64,000 nucleotides of DNA from a bacterium (GTDB lineage Bacteria; Armatimonadota; Zipacnadia; Zipacnadales; Zipacnadaceae): assembly GCA_030603495.1 (NCBI GenBank), contig JAUVXR010000001.1:1-64000 (forward strand), written 5' to 3'. The position numbers were made by a program, and so were the translations under genes. Below, piece after piece: positions 54,743 through 63,384 of this stretch (position 1 is the first letter of the stretch; every line of letters begins with the position of its first letter). Under the pieces are notes generated by a model, which was given only the letters and a program-made list of their open reading frames with translations, was not told where the DNA came from and ran no database searches.

Positions 54743-55665
54743 ACTGCTCTTGAAGCTGCGCTCTCGGCAGATAGCGGATGCGCCGTGATTGCCTCACGCA
54801 GTTGCTGTGCGCCCACATGCAAGTAGATGGCCGTCGTATCCAGCCGGCTGTGGCCCAGCAGATGCTGGATGGAGACCAGATCAGCGTTACCAGTCTGCAG
54901 CAGAAGCGTCGCGAAAGAATGCCTCAACGTATGCATGCTCACGCCGGACCGGTTGATGCCACTCCGGTTGAGGGTGTTCTTCCAGATGATTTGCAGGCGG
55001 GTTGGGTAGATGCGGTTGCCGCGGTTCGTGGTAAACAGGTAATCATGTCTCTTCGTGCGGCGATACTCTAGCCAATCAGCAATCGCCTGGCTCAGCTCCT
55101 CGACCAGCGGAATGATGCGCGTCTTGTTCCCCTTCCCGCGCACAACACGCAGTGTCCGAGCGCTTAGATCAGCATCGCCCGTTTTCAAGCTGAGCAACTC
55201 GCCTCGCCGTAAGCCGGCGTAGATGAACGTGGCCAATATCGCATGGTCACGAAACGCGCAGTACTCAGTGCGCTGCTGCAGAGCCGCATCCAGTAGTTTC
55301 TGCAGGGATTCCTTGCTGAGATAGACGGGGAGGGTCTTCTCACGGCGCGGCATACTAATCTTTGCCATGACCCCTGGCGAGGCCAAGTCCCTCTCACACA
55401 GATACTTCCAGAAGCTCTTCAGCGAACAGACCCGGCGAGCTACACTGTTGCTGCACAGCCCGCGCTCGTACATCGCCACGATCCACGAGCGGACCATTTC
55501 CACGGTGATCTCCGCAGGCTTATCTACCGCGTAGTTTTCTTGCAAATGTGTGAAGAATTGTGTCAGATCGGAGCGATAAGACGTGGCGGTAAGGCGGCTG
55601 CAGCCCCTCTCGGCCTGCAGGTAGAGCAGGAATTCCTGAGCGAGTGTGTCTATAATGCTTTGCAC
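54739..55665 (-). CDS. XerC/XerD-like tyrosine recombinase
   Basis: 308 aa, normal Xer length. Catalytic set: Arg in AGLRRGELLSL, Lys in RGKGNKTRII, HTLRHSFAT, His in LGHSRLDTTAIY and Tyr in AIYLH. GTG start with AAAGGATG upstream. It lies next to rnpB and could be the housekeeping dimer-resolution recombinase or the integrase of the neighbouring island. I found no dif-like site. Confidence 0.9.
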   Translation of the reverse strand: MQSIIDTLAQEFLLYLQAERGCSRLTATSYRSDLTQFFTHLQENYAVDKPAEITVEMVRSWIVAMYERGLCSNSVARRVCSLKSFWKYLCERDLASPGVMAKISMPRREKTLPVYLSKESLQKLLDAALQQRTEYCAFRDHAILATFIYAGLRRGELLSLKTGDADLSARTLRVVRGKGNKTRIIPLVEELSQAIADWLEYRRTKRHDYLFTTNRGNRIYPTRLQIIWKNTLNRSGINRSGVSMHTLRHSFATLLLQTGNADLVSIQHLLGHSRLDTTAIYLHVGAQQLREAITAHPLSAESAASRAV

Positions 55666-55757
55666 TTATGTGCACATCCTTTCTGTGCACCAGAAGCGCG
55701 AAGCCAACTAATCTGCGCTCAGGAGTTGCATTTTCCTGCCGGAATTCACTGCTTTGC

Positions 55758-55810
55758 CACAAGTGAGTACCATAAGAATGGTTATGTGCCGCTTTTCGCG
55801 CTCACTTGTG
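55758..55810. repeat. 10-bp inverted repeat between xer gene and rnpB
   Basis: CACAAGTGAG (55758-55767) and CTCACTTGTG (55801-55810), perfect arms with a 33-nt spacer. Arm spacing is too long for a Xer core site. It may act in rnpB 3' processing/termination or as an operator of the recombinase gene, whose start is 93 nt away. Confidence 0.5.
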
Positions 55811-55835
55811 AACCTCCGGCCCCAATTTGTCCACA

Positions 55836-56340
55836 GAGAGTGAGTCTATAAGCCGAGTTCTGTGCCTGCCCCCGCTGGGGCAGGTGACGATCATTTATCT
55901 GGGAGGGCTGTTGCCAGCCCCCTCTAGCGGCCTACCCGAGAGCTAAAAGCGGGCTACTTCTTCTCCAGACCCGGCCACCCCATCGGTCCTGGGGTCCAAC
56001 AACGCACTTGGCATTGTTCGGCCCATAGTCATCCGGTGCCGTAGCACCTGGCCAACCTGGACCCAGCCCCAACCAATGAAGTGATAGGGTCTGGAGGCGC
56101 TCTCCTATTGGGCCTTGCTCCGGGCGGGGTTTGGCCAGCCGCCGGGTCACCCCGACGCTGGTGAGCTCTTACCTCACCATTTCACCCTTGCCTGTGCCCC
56201 CAAGGGGGCCATCGGCGGTGTAGTTTCTGTGCCACTTTCCGCGGGTCACCCCGCCTGGCCTTTCGCCAGCGCCCTGCCCTGTGGAGCTCGGACTTTCCTC
56301 ACCGGCTACAAGAGCCGGCGCGACCGCCCGACCCACTCTC
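55836..56340 (-). ncRNA. rnpB: RNase P RNA, bacterial type A
   Basis: Catalytic RNA that matures tRNA 5' ends. Universal blocks in order on the minus strand: GGTGAGGAAAGTCCGAGCTC (P4 5'), ACAGAAACTACACCGCC, GGGTGAAATGGTGAGGTAAG, CCCGGAGCAAGGCCCAATAG, AGATAAATGATCGTCAC and ACAGAACTCGGCTTATAG (P4 3'). The ends pair perfectly over 11 bp (P1). A GCAA-capped GGCTGGCAACAGCC is P18, which archaeal RNAs lack. An extra 20-nt hairpin (CCTGCCCC...GGGGCAGG) before the last block fits P19. At 505 nt it is long; the excess lies between P15 and P17. Confidence 0.95.
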
Positions 56341-56347
56341 CAATTAT

Positions 56348-56376
56348 ATTATACCCGATCCTCGTGCAGGGGTAAA
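56348..56376 (-). promoter_or_regulatory. rnpB promoter
   Basis: Minus strand TTTACC - 17 bp - TATAAT, with the RNA 5' end 7 nt downstream of the -10 box. This is a sigma-70-type promoter with consensus spacing and supports a bacterial host. Confidence 0.8.
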
Positions 56377-56523
56377 TATACTCCAGACGAAAATACAAAC
56401 CGACGCATTCACTCCCACCTACTGGCGAGTGCAAAAGAAGGAGGCGGCCATTGGAGGAATATCCACAAGTACTATCGAACTAACAAGCAATCTGCATTTT
56501 GACACTTGGCTGAGGTGAGAGAA

Positions 56524-58182
56524 ATGTCTGAGACGTACATACCTGAAGTTGACATGGTATCGTTGTATTTGGAAATCGCCAGAAACCTAGTCGAGCCGCT
56601 CGAAATAATCAGGGAGGCTATTAGCAACTCGCACGACGCTACGGCTGCCGAAATCTCAATTATAGTGGACCCGGACACAAACGGCGCTCACACGATTGAG
56701 ATTGTCGACGACGGAGAAGGAATGGATGAAGATGGGATTAAGCGCTTCTTCGATCTCGGCCGCTCTGAGAAGCTTCCTGACCGCATCGGAGAAAAGGGCC
56801 TCGGCACCAAGACCTACTTCCGAAGCCAGCGCATCGAGGTAGAGACTCAGCGTAATGATCAATCATCGAAGATGATATCCGCCCGCATGGAAGACCCTTG
56901 GCAAAAGCTCCAGAACGACGAAATGCCAACTGTTGACATTGATTTCCGTAACAGAGAGCCAGGCAAAGATGGCACCACAGTGCGCATCATTGGTTATTGT
57001 ATCGACCAGCCTGAGCGCTTTTTCAACTTTAAAATTCTCGAGGACTACATCCGCTGGTTTACGGCTGCTGGAAGCTTCAAGACCAAGTTCGCAGATTATC
57101 CGTACCTGCACAAGCAAGTGAAAAACCTTGGTGTTGCACCAAGACTGTTTCTCACTGCCCCGACTAGAAATGGCAACAAAGAGGACCACGAGATCCCTGG
57201 CACCCATTGGTTCGCGCCCCCCAATGAGACACCCAAAGTGCCCCAAGGAGATACTGATTTGACCCCGTCGGACTTGTATTGCAGACACTTCGGCCCCTTC
57301 GAAAAGAGTACGACCACCCAACGCAAACAAGTTTCTGTACAAGTCTACGGAACCGTCTCGGGGGAGCACTCTCGCCGCACGGCATCCCATCTCCGTCAAG
57401 GCCACACATTGAAGTCTCGGTTTGGGTGCTATCTATGCAAGGACTTCATTCCATTCACGAGGCGAAATCAGTTAGTGGCGTCGGATGAAGCCTACTTACA
57501 CTTCCACATATTGGTGAACTCACAAGCATTCTCAATGACGAGTGACCGCAATAGTCTGGCGAACGAAGACGATGCCGCAGTTCAGTGGGCACTGGAGGCA
57601 GCTAAGGAGATCATAGATGGCAATATCAAGCCCATTGCAGAGCGGACCTACTTTGCCATGCGGAAGCAAGAAGAAGAGGAGGAGAAGCTCCAAAGGCAAC
57701 GGGACAAGCTGGCTGCACGTAGAGGCGAGTTTAGTGGATTACCTAATCTGCGACAACCCAGCGACCAATGGCCCGTTCTCAAGCGCCCAACTTGCGAAGC
57801 ACAGGTCGCAGTACTTTTCGCGGCAGTGCTGGGAAACCAGGAGACCCGCGAACTCCTCCCCTGCAAGCTGAAGATAGGGACATACTCGCAGGACTCCCCC
57901 ACGGATATGATTTGCGTCGACGACAATGGTAAGCCGGTACTTGTGGAGTTGGAATACAAATTGAGCAATCTTTTCCAGCATGGCCATGCTCTTGACACGT
58001 TTGATTATGTTGTGTGTTGGGATCGGGACATCGAGGTGGGCGAGAGCCGCCCCGTCGCCGGCAAGAACCTTACCTTGGCCGAGAAGGACAATCAATGGTT
58101 TCTGACATGGGGGGCGAAGATCCGTGTTCCAGTGATCGCTCTGCAGGAGATACTAGCACGCTACGCAGCTGAAGCCACGTAG
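56524..58182 (+). CDS. GHKL ATPase with C-terminal nuclease-like domain
   Basis: 552 aa from ATG 56524 (GAGGTGAG upstream; an in-frame TTG at 56506 is less likely). Hsp90/MutL-type ATP site: IIREAISNSHDA (N-box), VDDGEGMDEDG (G1), GEKGLGTKTYF (G2). After a middle transducer-like region and a Glu/Lys-rich helix, the C-terminus has DMICVDDNGKPVLVELEYKL, a D...ExE-YK arrangement resembling PD-(D/E)xK proteins. Free-standing plus-strand gene between rnpB and the prophage, consistent with a single-gene defence or repair ATPase. Confidence 0.82.
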   Translation: MSETYIPEVDMVSLYLEIARNLVEPLEIIREAISNSHDATAAEISIIVDPDTNGAHTIEIVDDGEGMDEDGIKRFFDLGRSEKLPDRIGEKGLGTKTYFRSQRIEVETQRNDQSSKMISARMEDPWQKLQNDEMPTVDIDFRNREPGKDGTTVRIIGYCIDQPERFFNFKILEDYIRWFTAAGSFKTKFADYPYLHKQVKNLGVAPRLFLTAPTRNGNKEDHEIPGTHWFAPPNETPKVPQGDTDLTPSDLYCRHFGPFEKSTTTQRKQVSVQVYGTVSGEHSRRTASHLRQGHTLKSRFGCYLCKDFIPFTRRNQLVASDEAYLHFHILVNSQAFSMTSDRNSLANEDDAAVQWALEAAKEIIDGNIKPIAERTYFAMRKQEEEEEKLQRQRDKLAARRGEFSGLPNLRQPSDQWPVLKRPTCEAQVAVLFAAVLGNQETRELLPCKLKIGTYSQDSPTDMICVDDNGKPVLVELEYKLSNLFQHGHALDTFDYVVCWDRDIEVGESRPVAGKNLTLAEKDNQWFLTWGAKIRVPVIALQEILARYAAEAT

Positions 58183-58225
58183 CATACGGGCGATACAAAA
58201 GGAGGGACCAGCCCGCTGCGGCGTA

Positions 58226-58369
58226 CTAAAGCTTGTCGATTCCTGCGGGGCCGGTCACCGGGATGCCCGCCAGCGGCCGTAGCACTGCCGTTACGTCCCA
58301 GGCCCAGGGCCAACTCCTGGCGAACCATTGATCCAGGCGACTGGCCAAAGCGCGTATTCTGCCTGTCAT
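58226..58369 (-). CDS. Small protein, 47 aa
   Basis: MTGRIRALASRLDQWFARSW then PWAWDVTAVLRPLAG, ending GIDKL. TAGGAGG lies 8 nt before ATG, an excellent ribosome site, and codon use is normal. Trp-rich amphipathic helix at the N-terminus. Antiparallel to both neighbours. Could be a small membrane-associated or toxin-like peptide. Not recognised. Confidence 0.55.
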   Translation of the reverse strand: MTGRIRALASRLDQWFARSWPWAWDVTAVLRPLAGIPVTGPAGIDKL

Positions 58370-58632
58370 TTTGCGCTTCCTCCTACAATGGAGTTCCACG
58401 CCTTACATTCCTTCTCCTGCACACTTGGGCAAGTCGCATCGGCTCTTGGATAAGCCTCGGGTTACATTTTCGTTAACTCAACAGATTCCCCAAGATTCTT
58501 TGCCGCCGCTGGTGGGCTCTCAGGAGCCGCTGTAGCGATTTGGTCTGAATCTGCACTCATTTGCGCTCGTGTAAAGCCCAAAAAGCCCACTTGTAATTAT
58601 GGAAGCGGGAAAACGCAGACGCGGTGATCACG

Positions 58633-59226
58633 ATGAATCAGACGGATGGCAATGGACGGTTTAATCTGCCGGAGACGGCACAGATATACGCGACCCTAGC
58701 GGTGTGCGAGGATACCGAGGAGGCCAGCGAGGTGCTGCAGGCCCAGGGCCTGGAGGTATCACCGCGGCGGCTGGGCTACTATCAGCGGCACGGCGCGCAC
58801 CGGATCAAGCAGATGCGCGAGTCGGGGTTGGCGAATCAGTTGGTGGGCCAACAGGCCCGGCATATGAGCCGCATCAAGCGTATGGATCAGTTTAGCGAGT
58901 GGATTGAGCAGCAGATGATGCGCCCAGAAGGGCCCAGTGAACTGCTCGACCGCGAGCGGGCCGCCATAATTCACCGCTATCGGGAGATGATGGAGACACT
59001 TATTCAGTCGGATAGTCCGGAGGGAGCTACAGACCAAGACGAAGAGGTCGAACCACAGTACCAGCAACGGGTCCAGAGGGGCTTGAGCCTGTTGGAGCTT
59101 ATCAGTGATGGACAAGAGCCAGACGAGATGTTTGAGCAGCTTATACTCGACGCCACCCGGCGCGTGGCAGCCGCATCTGGCGCAACTTTCCCACCATCTG
59201 GGGCAGATAAGTCCCCACTGGAATGA
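58633..59226 (+). CDS. Phage terminase small subunit-like protein
   Basis: 197 aa from ATG 58633 (a GTG three codons upstream is possible; no clear ribosome site for either). HTH-like N-terminus (DTEEASEVLQAQGLEVSPRR, LGYYQRHGAHRIKQM) and a helical oligomerisation region. Position immediately before the large terminase supports the role of recognising the packaging site. The family is not certain from sequence. Confidence 0.65.
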   Translation: MNQTDGNGRFNLPETAQIYATLAVCEDTEEASEVLQAQGLEVSPRRLGYYQRHGAHRIKQMRESGLANQLVGQQARHMSRIKRMDQFSEWIEQQMMRPEGPSELLDRERAAIIHRYREMMETLIQSDSPEGATDQDEEVEPQYQQRVQRGLSLLELISDGQEPDEMFEQLILDATRRVAAASGATFPPSGADKSPLE

Positions 59227-60709
59227 ACAACTCCAACAATACGAGCAGCCACCCGCGCCTATAGAAGAGTTCATCATCAGTCCGCTTTACCTGGGCCTGA
59301 AAGGTAAGATCTATCCCGGGGTCCTGGAGAGCGTCCAGGCGATCTTTGAAGGCGACTACAACGAGGCGGTGCTGTGCTGGGGCATCGGCGCAGGCAAATC
59401 GTTTCTCTCGTCGCTGTCCATCGCCTATATGCTGCATCGCACGCTGTGCCTGCGCGATCCGCAAGAGCACTTCGGACTGGCGCCGGGAAGTACCATCGCC
59501 TTCCTCAACATGGCGCCCAGTGCCCAGCAGGCGAGACGCGTAGTCTTCACTGAGATTCGTAACCGGATCGCCAACTCACCGTGGTTTCACAGTGGCTTTG
59601 CCCAGGGCGAAGCCCTGAAGACCGAGCTGCGTTTCCCCAAGAATATCGTGGTGGTGCCGGGCTGCTCGGCAGAGACTTTTCCGCTGGGCTACAACGTCCT
59701 GGGGGCGGTGGTAGACGAGGCCGCCTGGTTCATCGAGACCGAGGAGGGGAAAGACTACGCCGAAGAGATCTACAACGCCCTGCAGCGGCGTATTCGCAGC
59801 CGCTTTCTCGATGGCGGGCTGGTTATTCTGATCTCGTCGCCCCGCCACACCGAAGACTTCATCGAAAAGAAGCTGCGCGAGGCCGAAACCAATCCCAAGA
59901 TCTACGCTTCGCGGCAGCCGGTCTGGCAAGTTAAGCCCAAGAGTATATACTGCGGGAAGACCTTTGATTTCCAGGGTATGGAGGTGCCGGTCGAGTATCA
60001 GGCGGATTTTCAGCGCAATCCCCAGCGCGCGCTGCGTGATATCGCCGCCCGGCCCACCGACGCGCTGGAGGCCTTCTTCACCGATCCGCAGGCCACTGAA
60101 GCGGCGTGCGATGCGACGTTGCCACCTGCGCTCGACGAGATGGGCCGCTGGCGGGCGGACTTCCAGGCTCCCGACAAGCTGCCCCGGCACGTCCACATTG
60201 ATCTGGGAATCAGTCGGGACGCATGTGGGATCGCCGCCGCTTATTGTCGCTCAGCGCTGGACAATCCTGATGAGCCAGAGGTAGTGGTCGAACTGGCCTG
60301 GCAGCTGAAGGCACCCGAGGGCGGCGAGGTGGATCTGAGCCGCGTGCGCCAGCTCGTCGTGGACCTGCGCCGCCGGGGCTTCAATATCGCCCAGGTCAGC
60401 TACGACGGCTTCCAGTCGGTTGACTCGCGACAGATCCTGCAGCGCCAGGGCTTCCAGACAAAGCTCGTATCCGTGGACCGCGACCTGGCTGCCTACGAGA
60501 CGCTCAAGGAGCTGATCAATACCGGTCGCCTGCGTATGCCGCTGTACGAGCCGCTGCTGCGCGAGCTGCGCAGTCTGGAGCTGGTGCGCGGGCGGAAGGT
60601 GGACCACCCGCCCAGAGGCTCAAAAGACTGTAGCGACGCGGTCGCCGGGGCCGTCAGCGAAGCGGTCCGCGCCTGGGGCGGCGGCGAGATAACAGGGCAT
60701 GTGGTGTGA
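59105..60709 (+). CDS. Phage terminase large subunit
   Basis: 534 aa. ATPase: Walker A GIGAGKS (93-99), Walker B LGAVVDEAAWF, coupling motif ISSPRH. RNase H-like nuclease: HIDLGISRDACG, VSYDGFQSVDS and DCSDAVAGA supply the acidic triad. It cuts and pumps concatemeric DNA into proheads. It overlaps the preceding gene by 122 bp; a later start is possible but no good candidate was found. Confidence 0.92.
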   Translation: MMDKSQTRCLSSLYSTPPGAWQPHLAQLSHHLGQISPHWNEQLQQYEQPPAPIEEFIISPLYLGLKGKIYPGVLESVQAIFEGDYNEAVLCWGIGAGKSFLSSLSIAYMLHRTLCLRDPQEHFGLAPGSTIAFLNMAPSAQQARRVVFTEIRNRIANSPWFHSGFAQGEALKTELRFPKNIVVVPGCSAETFPLGYNVLGAVVDEAAWFIETEEGKDYAEEIYNALQRRIRSRFLDGGLVILISSPRHTEDFIEKKLREAETNPKIYASRQPVWQVKPKSIYCGKTFDFQGMEVPVEYQADFQRNPQRALRDIAARPTDALEAFFTDPQATEAACDATLPPALDEMGRWRADFQAPDKLPRHVHIDLGISRDACGIAAAYCRSALDNPDEPEVVVELAWQLKAPEGGEVDLSRVRQLVVDLRRRGFNIAQVSYDGFQSVDSRQILQRQGFQTKLVSVDRDLAAYETLKELINTGRLRMPLYEPLLRELRSLELVRGRKVDHPPRGSKDCSDAVAGAVSEAVRAWGGGEITGHVV

Positions 60710-60862
60710 GCGGAGCAGCCAGGACTCAGAACACAGGAGTCGGAATACGCAACACACGGCGATGGTAGTTAGGTCCAGAACAGCCGTGGCCTGGACTGAT
60801 GAGAACGGGGTGGGCGGCTACAAAGCCGGCGATCACGGCTTTCACAAAGGAGAACTTCAAGC

Positions 60863-62104
60863 ATGTCAGAGGCGTTGATTAAGGCTTATGTGGTCGGGAA
60901 TGAGGCGCGGCCTGGGGAGAGTAAGCAGCTCCCGCAGTCACCGTGGCACGAGGACTACGTCAACGGGCAGGCCGTCGAGCCGCCGTACGATCTGGACGCG
61001 CTGGCCGAGCTCTATGAGACCAATGCCGCGCACAAGGCCTGCGTGGACGCCAAGGTGGTCAACTGCGTGGGACTGGGCCACCGGTTCGTACCTACCACCA
61101 GCCAGCCAGACCAGGTCTCCCCGGCTAACCTGGCGCTGCTCGAGCACCTGTTTGCCAACTGCAATCTGCAGATGACCTTCACCGAGGTGATGCGGGCAGT
61201 CTGGACCGACGTGGAGTGCCTGGGGAACGGCTACGTGGAAGTGACGCGCAATAGCCTGGGCAGCATTGACGGCTTCTACCACGTGCTGGCCACCACGATG
61301 CGGATCAAGCCCAACGGGGAGGGCTTCGTGCAGCTCCGGGGCACCCAGAAGTGCCACTTCCAGCCCCTGGGCACCGACGCGAGCGAAGACCCCCTCACCG
61401 GCGAGACCCAGAACGAGATCATCCATTTCAAAAAATATACCCCGCAGTCGGGCCTATACGGTATCCCCGACATCGTTGCCGCCCTGGCGGCGGCGGCCGG
61501 TGACAAGGCCGCGCGTGAATACAACATTGACTTCTTCGAGCACAATGCCGTCCCGCGCATGGCGATAGTCGTCGAGGGCGGACAGCTTTCCAAAGAACTG
61601 CTCTGGCAGATCCAGAACTACATGGAGACCGAGATCAAGGGGCATGGCCACAAGACGCTGGTTCTGGACGTGCCGGGCAACGATGTGAAGGTGCGCATCG
61701 AGCCGCTGACGGTGGGGCGGCAGGACGAGGCCTCGTTCCTGGACTACCGCAAGGCCAACCGCGACGAGATCCTGATGGTCCACCGCGTCCCGCCAAGCAA
61801 GATCACCATCGTCGAGAATGCCAACCTGGCCAACTCCCGGGACCAGGATAAGACCTTCCGCGAGCAGGTCATCCGCCCCGAGCAGCGTCGGATTGAGTAC
61901 CAGATCAACCGGATGATCCGCGAGCAGATGGGCATCGGCGACTGGGAGTTCACCTTCCGCGAGGCCGACCTGGGCGAGGAGCGCGAGCACGCGGAGATTG
62001 CCCGCATCTACGCCGATTTGGGCGCCTGGACAGTGGACGAAATCCGCCAGCGCCAAGGCCTCTCGCCGTTAGTAGAAGCTGGCCACGAGGTCGAGGCTGA
62101 GTAG
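60863..62104 (+). CDS. Phage portal protein
   Basis: 413 aa of the HK97/PBSX portal type: YETNAAHKACVDAKVVNCVG at the start, GNGYVEVTRNSLG, IIHFKKYTPQSGLYGIPDIV, and a helical end with VHRVPPSKITIVENANLANS. The dodecameric portal is the head vertex for DNA entry. AAAGGAG lies 10 nt before ATG. The 153-nt gap before it holds no gene. Confidence 0.9.
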   Translation: MSEALIKAYVVGNEARPGESKQLPQSPWHEDYVNGQAVEPPYDLDALAELYETNAAHKACVDAKVVNCVGLGHRFVPTTSQPDQVSPANLALLEHLFANCNLQMTFTEVMRAVWTDVECLGNGYVEVTRNSLGSIDGFYHVLATTMRIKPNGEGFVQLRGTQKCHFQPLGTDASEDPLTGETQNEIIHFKKYTPQSGLYGIPDIVAALAAAAGDKAAREYNIDFFEHNAVPRMAIVVEGGQLSKELLWQIQNYMETEIKGHGHKTLVLDVPGNDVKVRIEPLTVGRQDEASFLDYRKANRDEILMVHRVPPSKITIVENANLANSRDQDKTFREQVIRPEQRRIEYQINRMIREQMGIGDWEFTFREADLGEEREHAEIARIYADLGAWTVDEIRQRQGLSPLVEAGHEVEAE

Positions 62105-63168
62105 TGAAGGCACTGCTCGTCGGCCAACTTGGCCTGGGTGGTGCAGAGACACAGATCGAAGCGACGGCAAGACAATTAAGACAGCTTGGCCTGAGGATTG
62201 ATGTCACGGCTGAAGACCGGCCAGACTGTCAGGGCTATGACGTGCTGCATGTCTTCAATGCGCCGGATCCGAGGCTGACGCTACGACGGATCGAGGCAGG
62301 CAAACGCCGAGGCGTGCCGGTTGCGCTCTCGACGATCTACTGGAGCGGGTACGAGCTGTATATGCAGTGGGCGAAACGCGGCTGGCGCACTGCCGAAGAG
62401 CAGGCGTTTCACTGGAACGAGCGCAAGCAGCGGCTCAGGCCCGTATTCGCCGATGCGGATATGTGGCTGCCGAATTCGCACGCCGAATACGGAATGCTGG
62501 TCGCCGACTTCGGCGTCAGCCGGCTGTACCGGGCGGTGCCCAATGCGGTAGATGCTGGCTTTGCACAGCTTGCTGAGCCGGTAGGACAGGCGTCTCGCCT
62601 GTCCATCTGCCCGACAGGCGGGACGCCTGTCGTACCGAAACTCAACCCTCCCGAATCCGACGTCCTGATGGTCGGGCGCTGGGAACTGCGCAAGAATCAG
62701 TTGGGGCTGCTGGAGGCGCTGGCGGATACTGATTACCAAATCCTAATAATCGGTGGCGAGAACAGCCACGACCGCGAGCACAATCAGGCGGCGCACAGCC
62801 TGGCCCAGCAGCGTGGCAATGTGCAGATACTGCCGGCGACGACGGACCGCGTCTTCCTGGCCAACTTGATGAGGAATACCAAGGTGCTGGCCCAGCCTAG
62901 CTTCTACGAGACGCCCGGGCTGGCGGCACTGGAGGCCGCAGCATGCGGCGCAGCAGTCGTAGTATCTGAGCGAGGCTGCACGCGGGAGTACTTCGGCGAC
63001 GAGGCGTATTACTGCGATCCAATAGATGCTGACAGCATTCGTCGAGCCGTTGAGGCAGCCTTGACCAGCCGCCCATCCGCAGCGCTCAAAGAGCGCATCA
63101 GGCGAGAGTTTACCTGGCGGCGAGCCGCAGAAGAGACAAGACTAGCCTACGAACGACTGCTGGCATGA
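62104..63168 (+). CDS. GT4-type glycosyltransferase within the phage module
   Basis: 354 aa; GTG start overlaps the portal stop (TAGTG). GT-B fold: LLVGQLGLGGAETQIEATAR at the N-terminus; VLMVGRWELRKNQLGLLEAL and PSFYETPGLAALEAAACGAA in the nucleotide-sugar domain (ExxGLxxLEA motif). It transfers a sugar from an NDP-donor. Unexpected between portal and protease, where head genes are usually contiguous; probably a moron modifying capsid or host surface. It contains an in-frame palindromic insert (62580-62636). Confidence 0.88.
   Translation: MKALLVGQLGLGGAETQIEATARQLRQLGLRIDVTAEDRPDCQGYDVLHVFNAPDPRLTLRRIEAGKRRGVPVALSTIYWSGYELYMQWAKRGWRTAEEQAFHWNERKQRLRPVFADADMWLPNSHAEYGMLVADFGVSRLYRAVPNAVDAGFAQLAEPVGQASRLSICPTGGTPVVPKLNPPESDVLMVGRWELRKNQLGLLEALADTDYQILIIGGENSHDREHNQAAHSLAQQRGNVQILPATTDRVFLANLMRNTKVLAQPSFYETPGLAALEAAACGAAVVVSERGCTREYFGDEAYYCDPIDADSIRRAVEAALTSRPSAALKERIRREFTWRRAAEETRLAYERLLA
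62580..62636 (+). repeat. 57-bp palindromic repeat inside a coding sequence
   Basis: Two hairpins, GGACAGGCG-tct-CGCCTGTCC and GACAGGCG-gga-CGCCTGTC, nested in GTA...TAC. The element is 57 bp, so it adds 19 residues (VGQASRLSICPTGGTPVVP) in frame. The peptide falls between the two Rossmann domains of the glycosyltransferase, a tolerant place. I recall near-identical translated repeats scattered through Armatimonadota/PVC-type genomes. Confidence 0.8.
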
Positions 63169-63271
63169 GTATCGCTACATCTCGGAGGTCGGCCAGGGCG
63201 CAGACGATTTCCTCGGCCACGCACCCGAATACCTCGGCGGCGAGGCGGATGTGTGGTGGGCGATTAGATAG
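63167..63271 (+). pseudogene. Orphan C-terminal gene fragment
   Basis: In one frame EYRYISEVGQGADDFLGHAP then EYLGGEADVWWAIR and a stop: protein-like sequence with no beginning, starting exactly where the glycosyltransferase ends. It looks like the tail of a gene that the glycosyltransferase segment replaced or disrupted. An overlapping 50-aa frame starting at the ATGA is less convincing. Confidence 0.5.
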
Positions 63272-63289
63272 ACCACGGACAATCAAAGG

Positions 63290-63312
63290 GGCACAGGCTG
63301 GAAGCCTGTGCC
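63290..63312. repeat. GGCACAGGC hairpin repeat
   Basis: Perfect 9-bp stem GGCACAGGC-tggaa-GCCTGTGCC. Same style as the 62580 element; a REP-like dispersed repeat between phage genes. Confidence 0.6.
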
Positions 63313-63334
63313 ACCGGTAAGGCATTCCCATTCC

Positions 63335-63367
63335 GAGGCCGCAGATCATTCTGCGGCCTCTTTGTTT
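63335..63367 (+). terminator. Intrinsic terminator before the protease gene
   Basis: GAGGCCGCAGA-tcat-TCTGCGGCCTC, an 11-bp perfect stem with a 4-nt loop, then TTTGTTT. It ends the portal-glycosyltransferase transcript only 18 nt before the protease start, so the protease may need read-through or antitermination. Confidence 0.8.
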
Positions 63368-63384
63368 GCCAAGGAGGTGAGCAG

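Noticed and set aside
55758-55810. dif/Xer recombination site
   Set aside because: Arms are 10 bp but the spacer is 33 nt; Xer sites need about 6-8 nt.
55836-56340. Archaeal RNase P RNA (prompted by the archaeal-looking promoters)
   Set aside because: A GNRA-capped P18, a P19-like hairpin and a sigma-70 promoter 7 nt upstream indicate a bacterial type A RNA.
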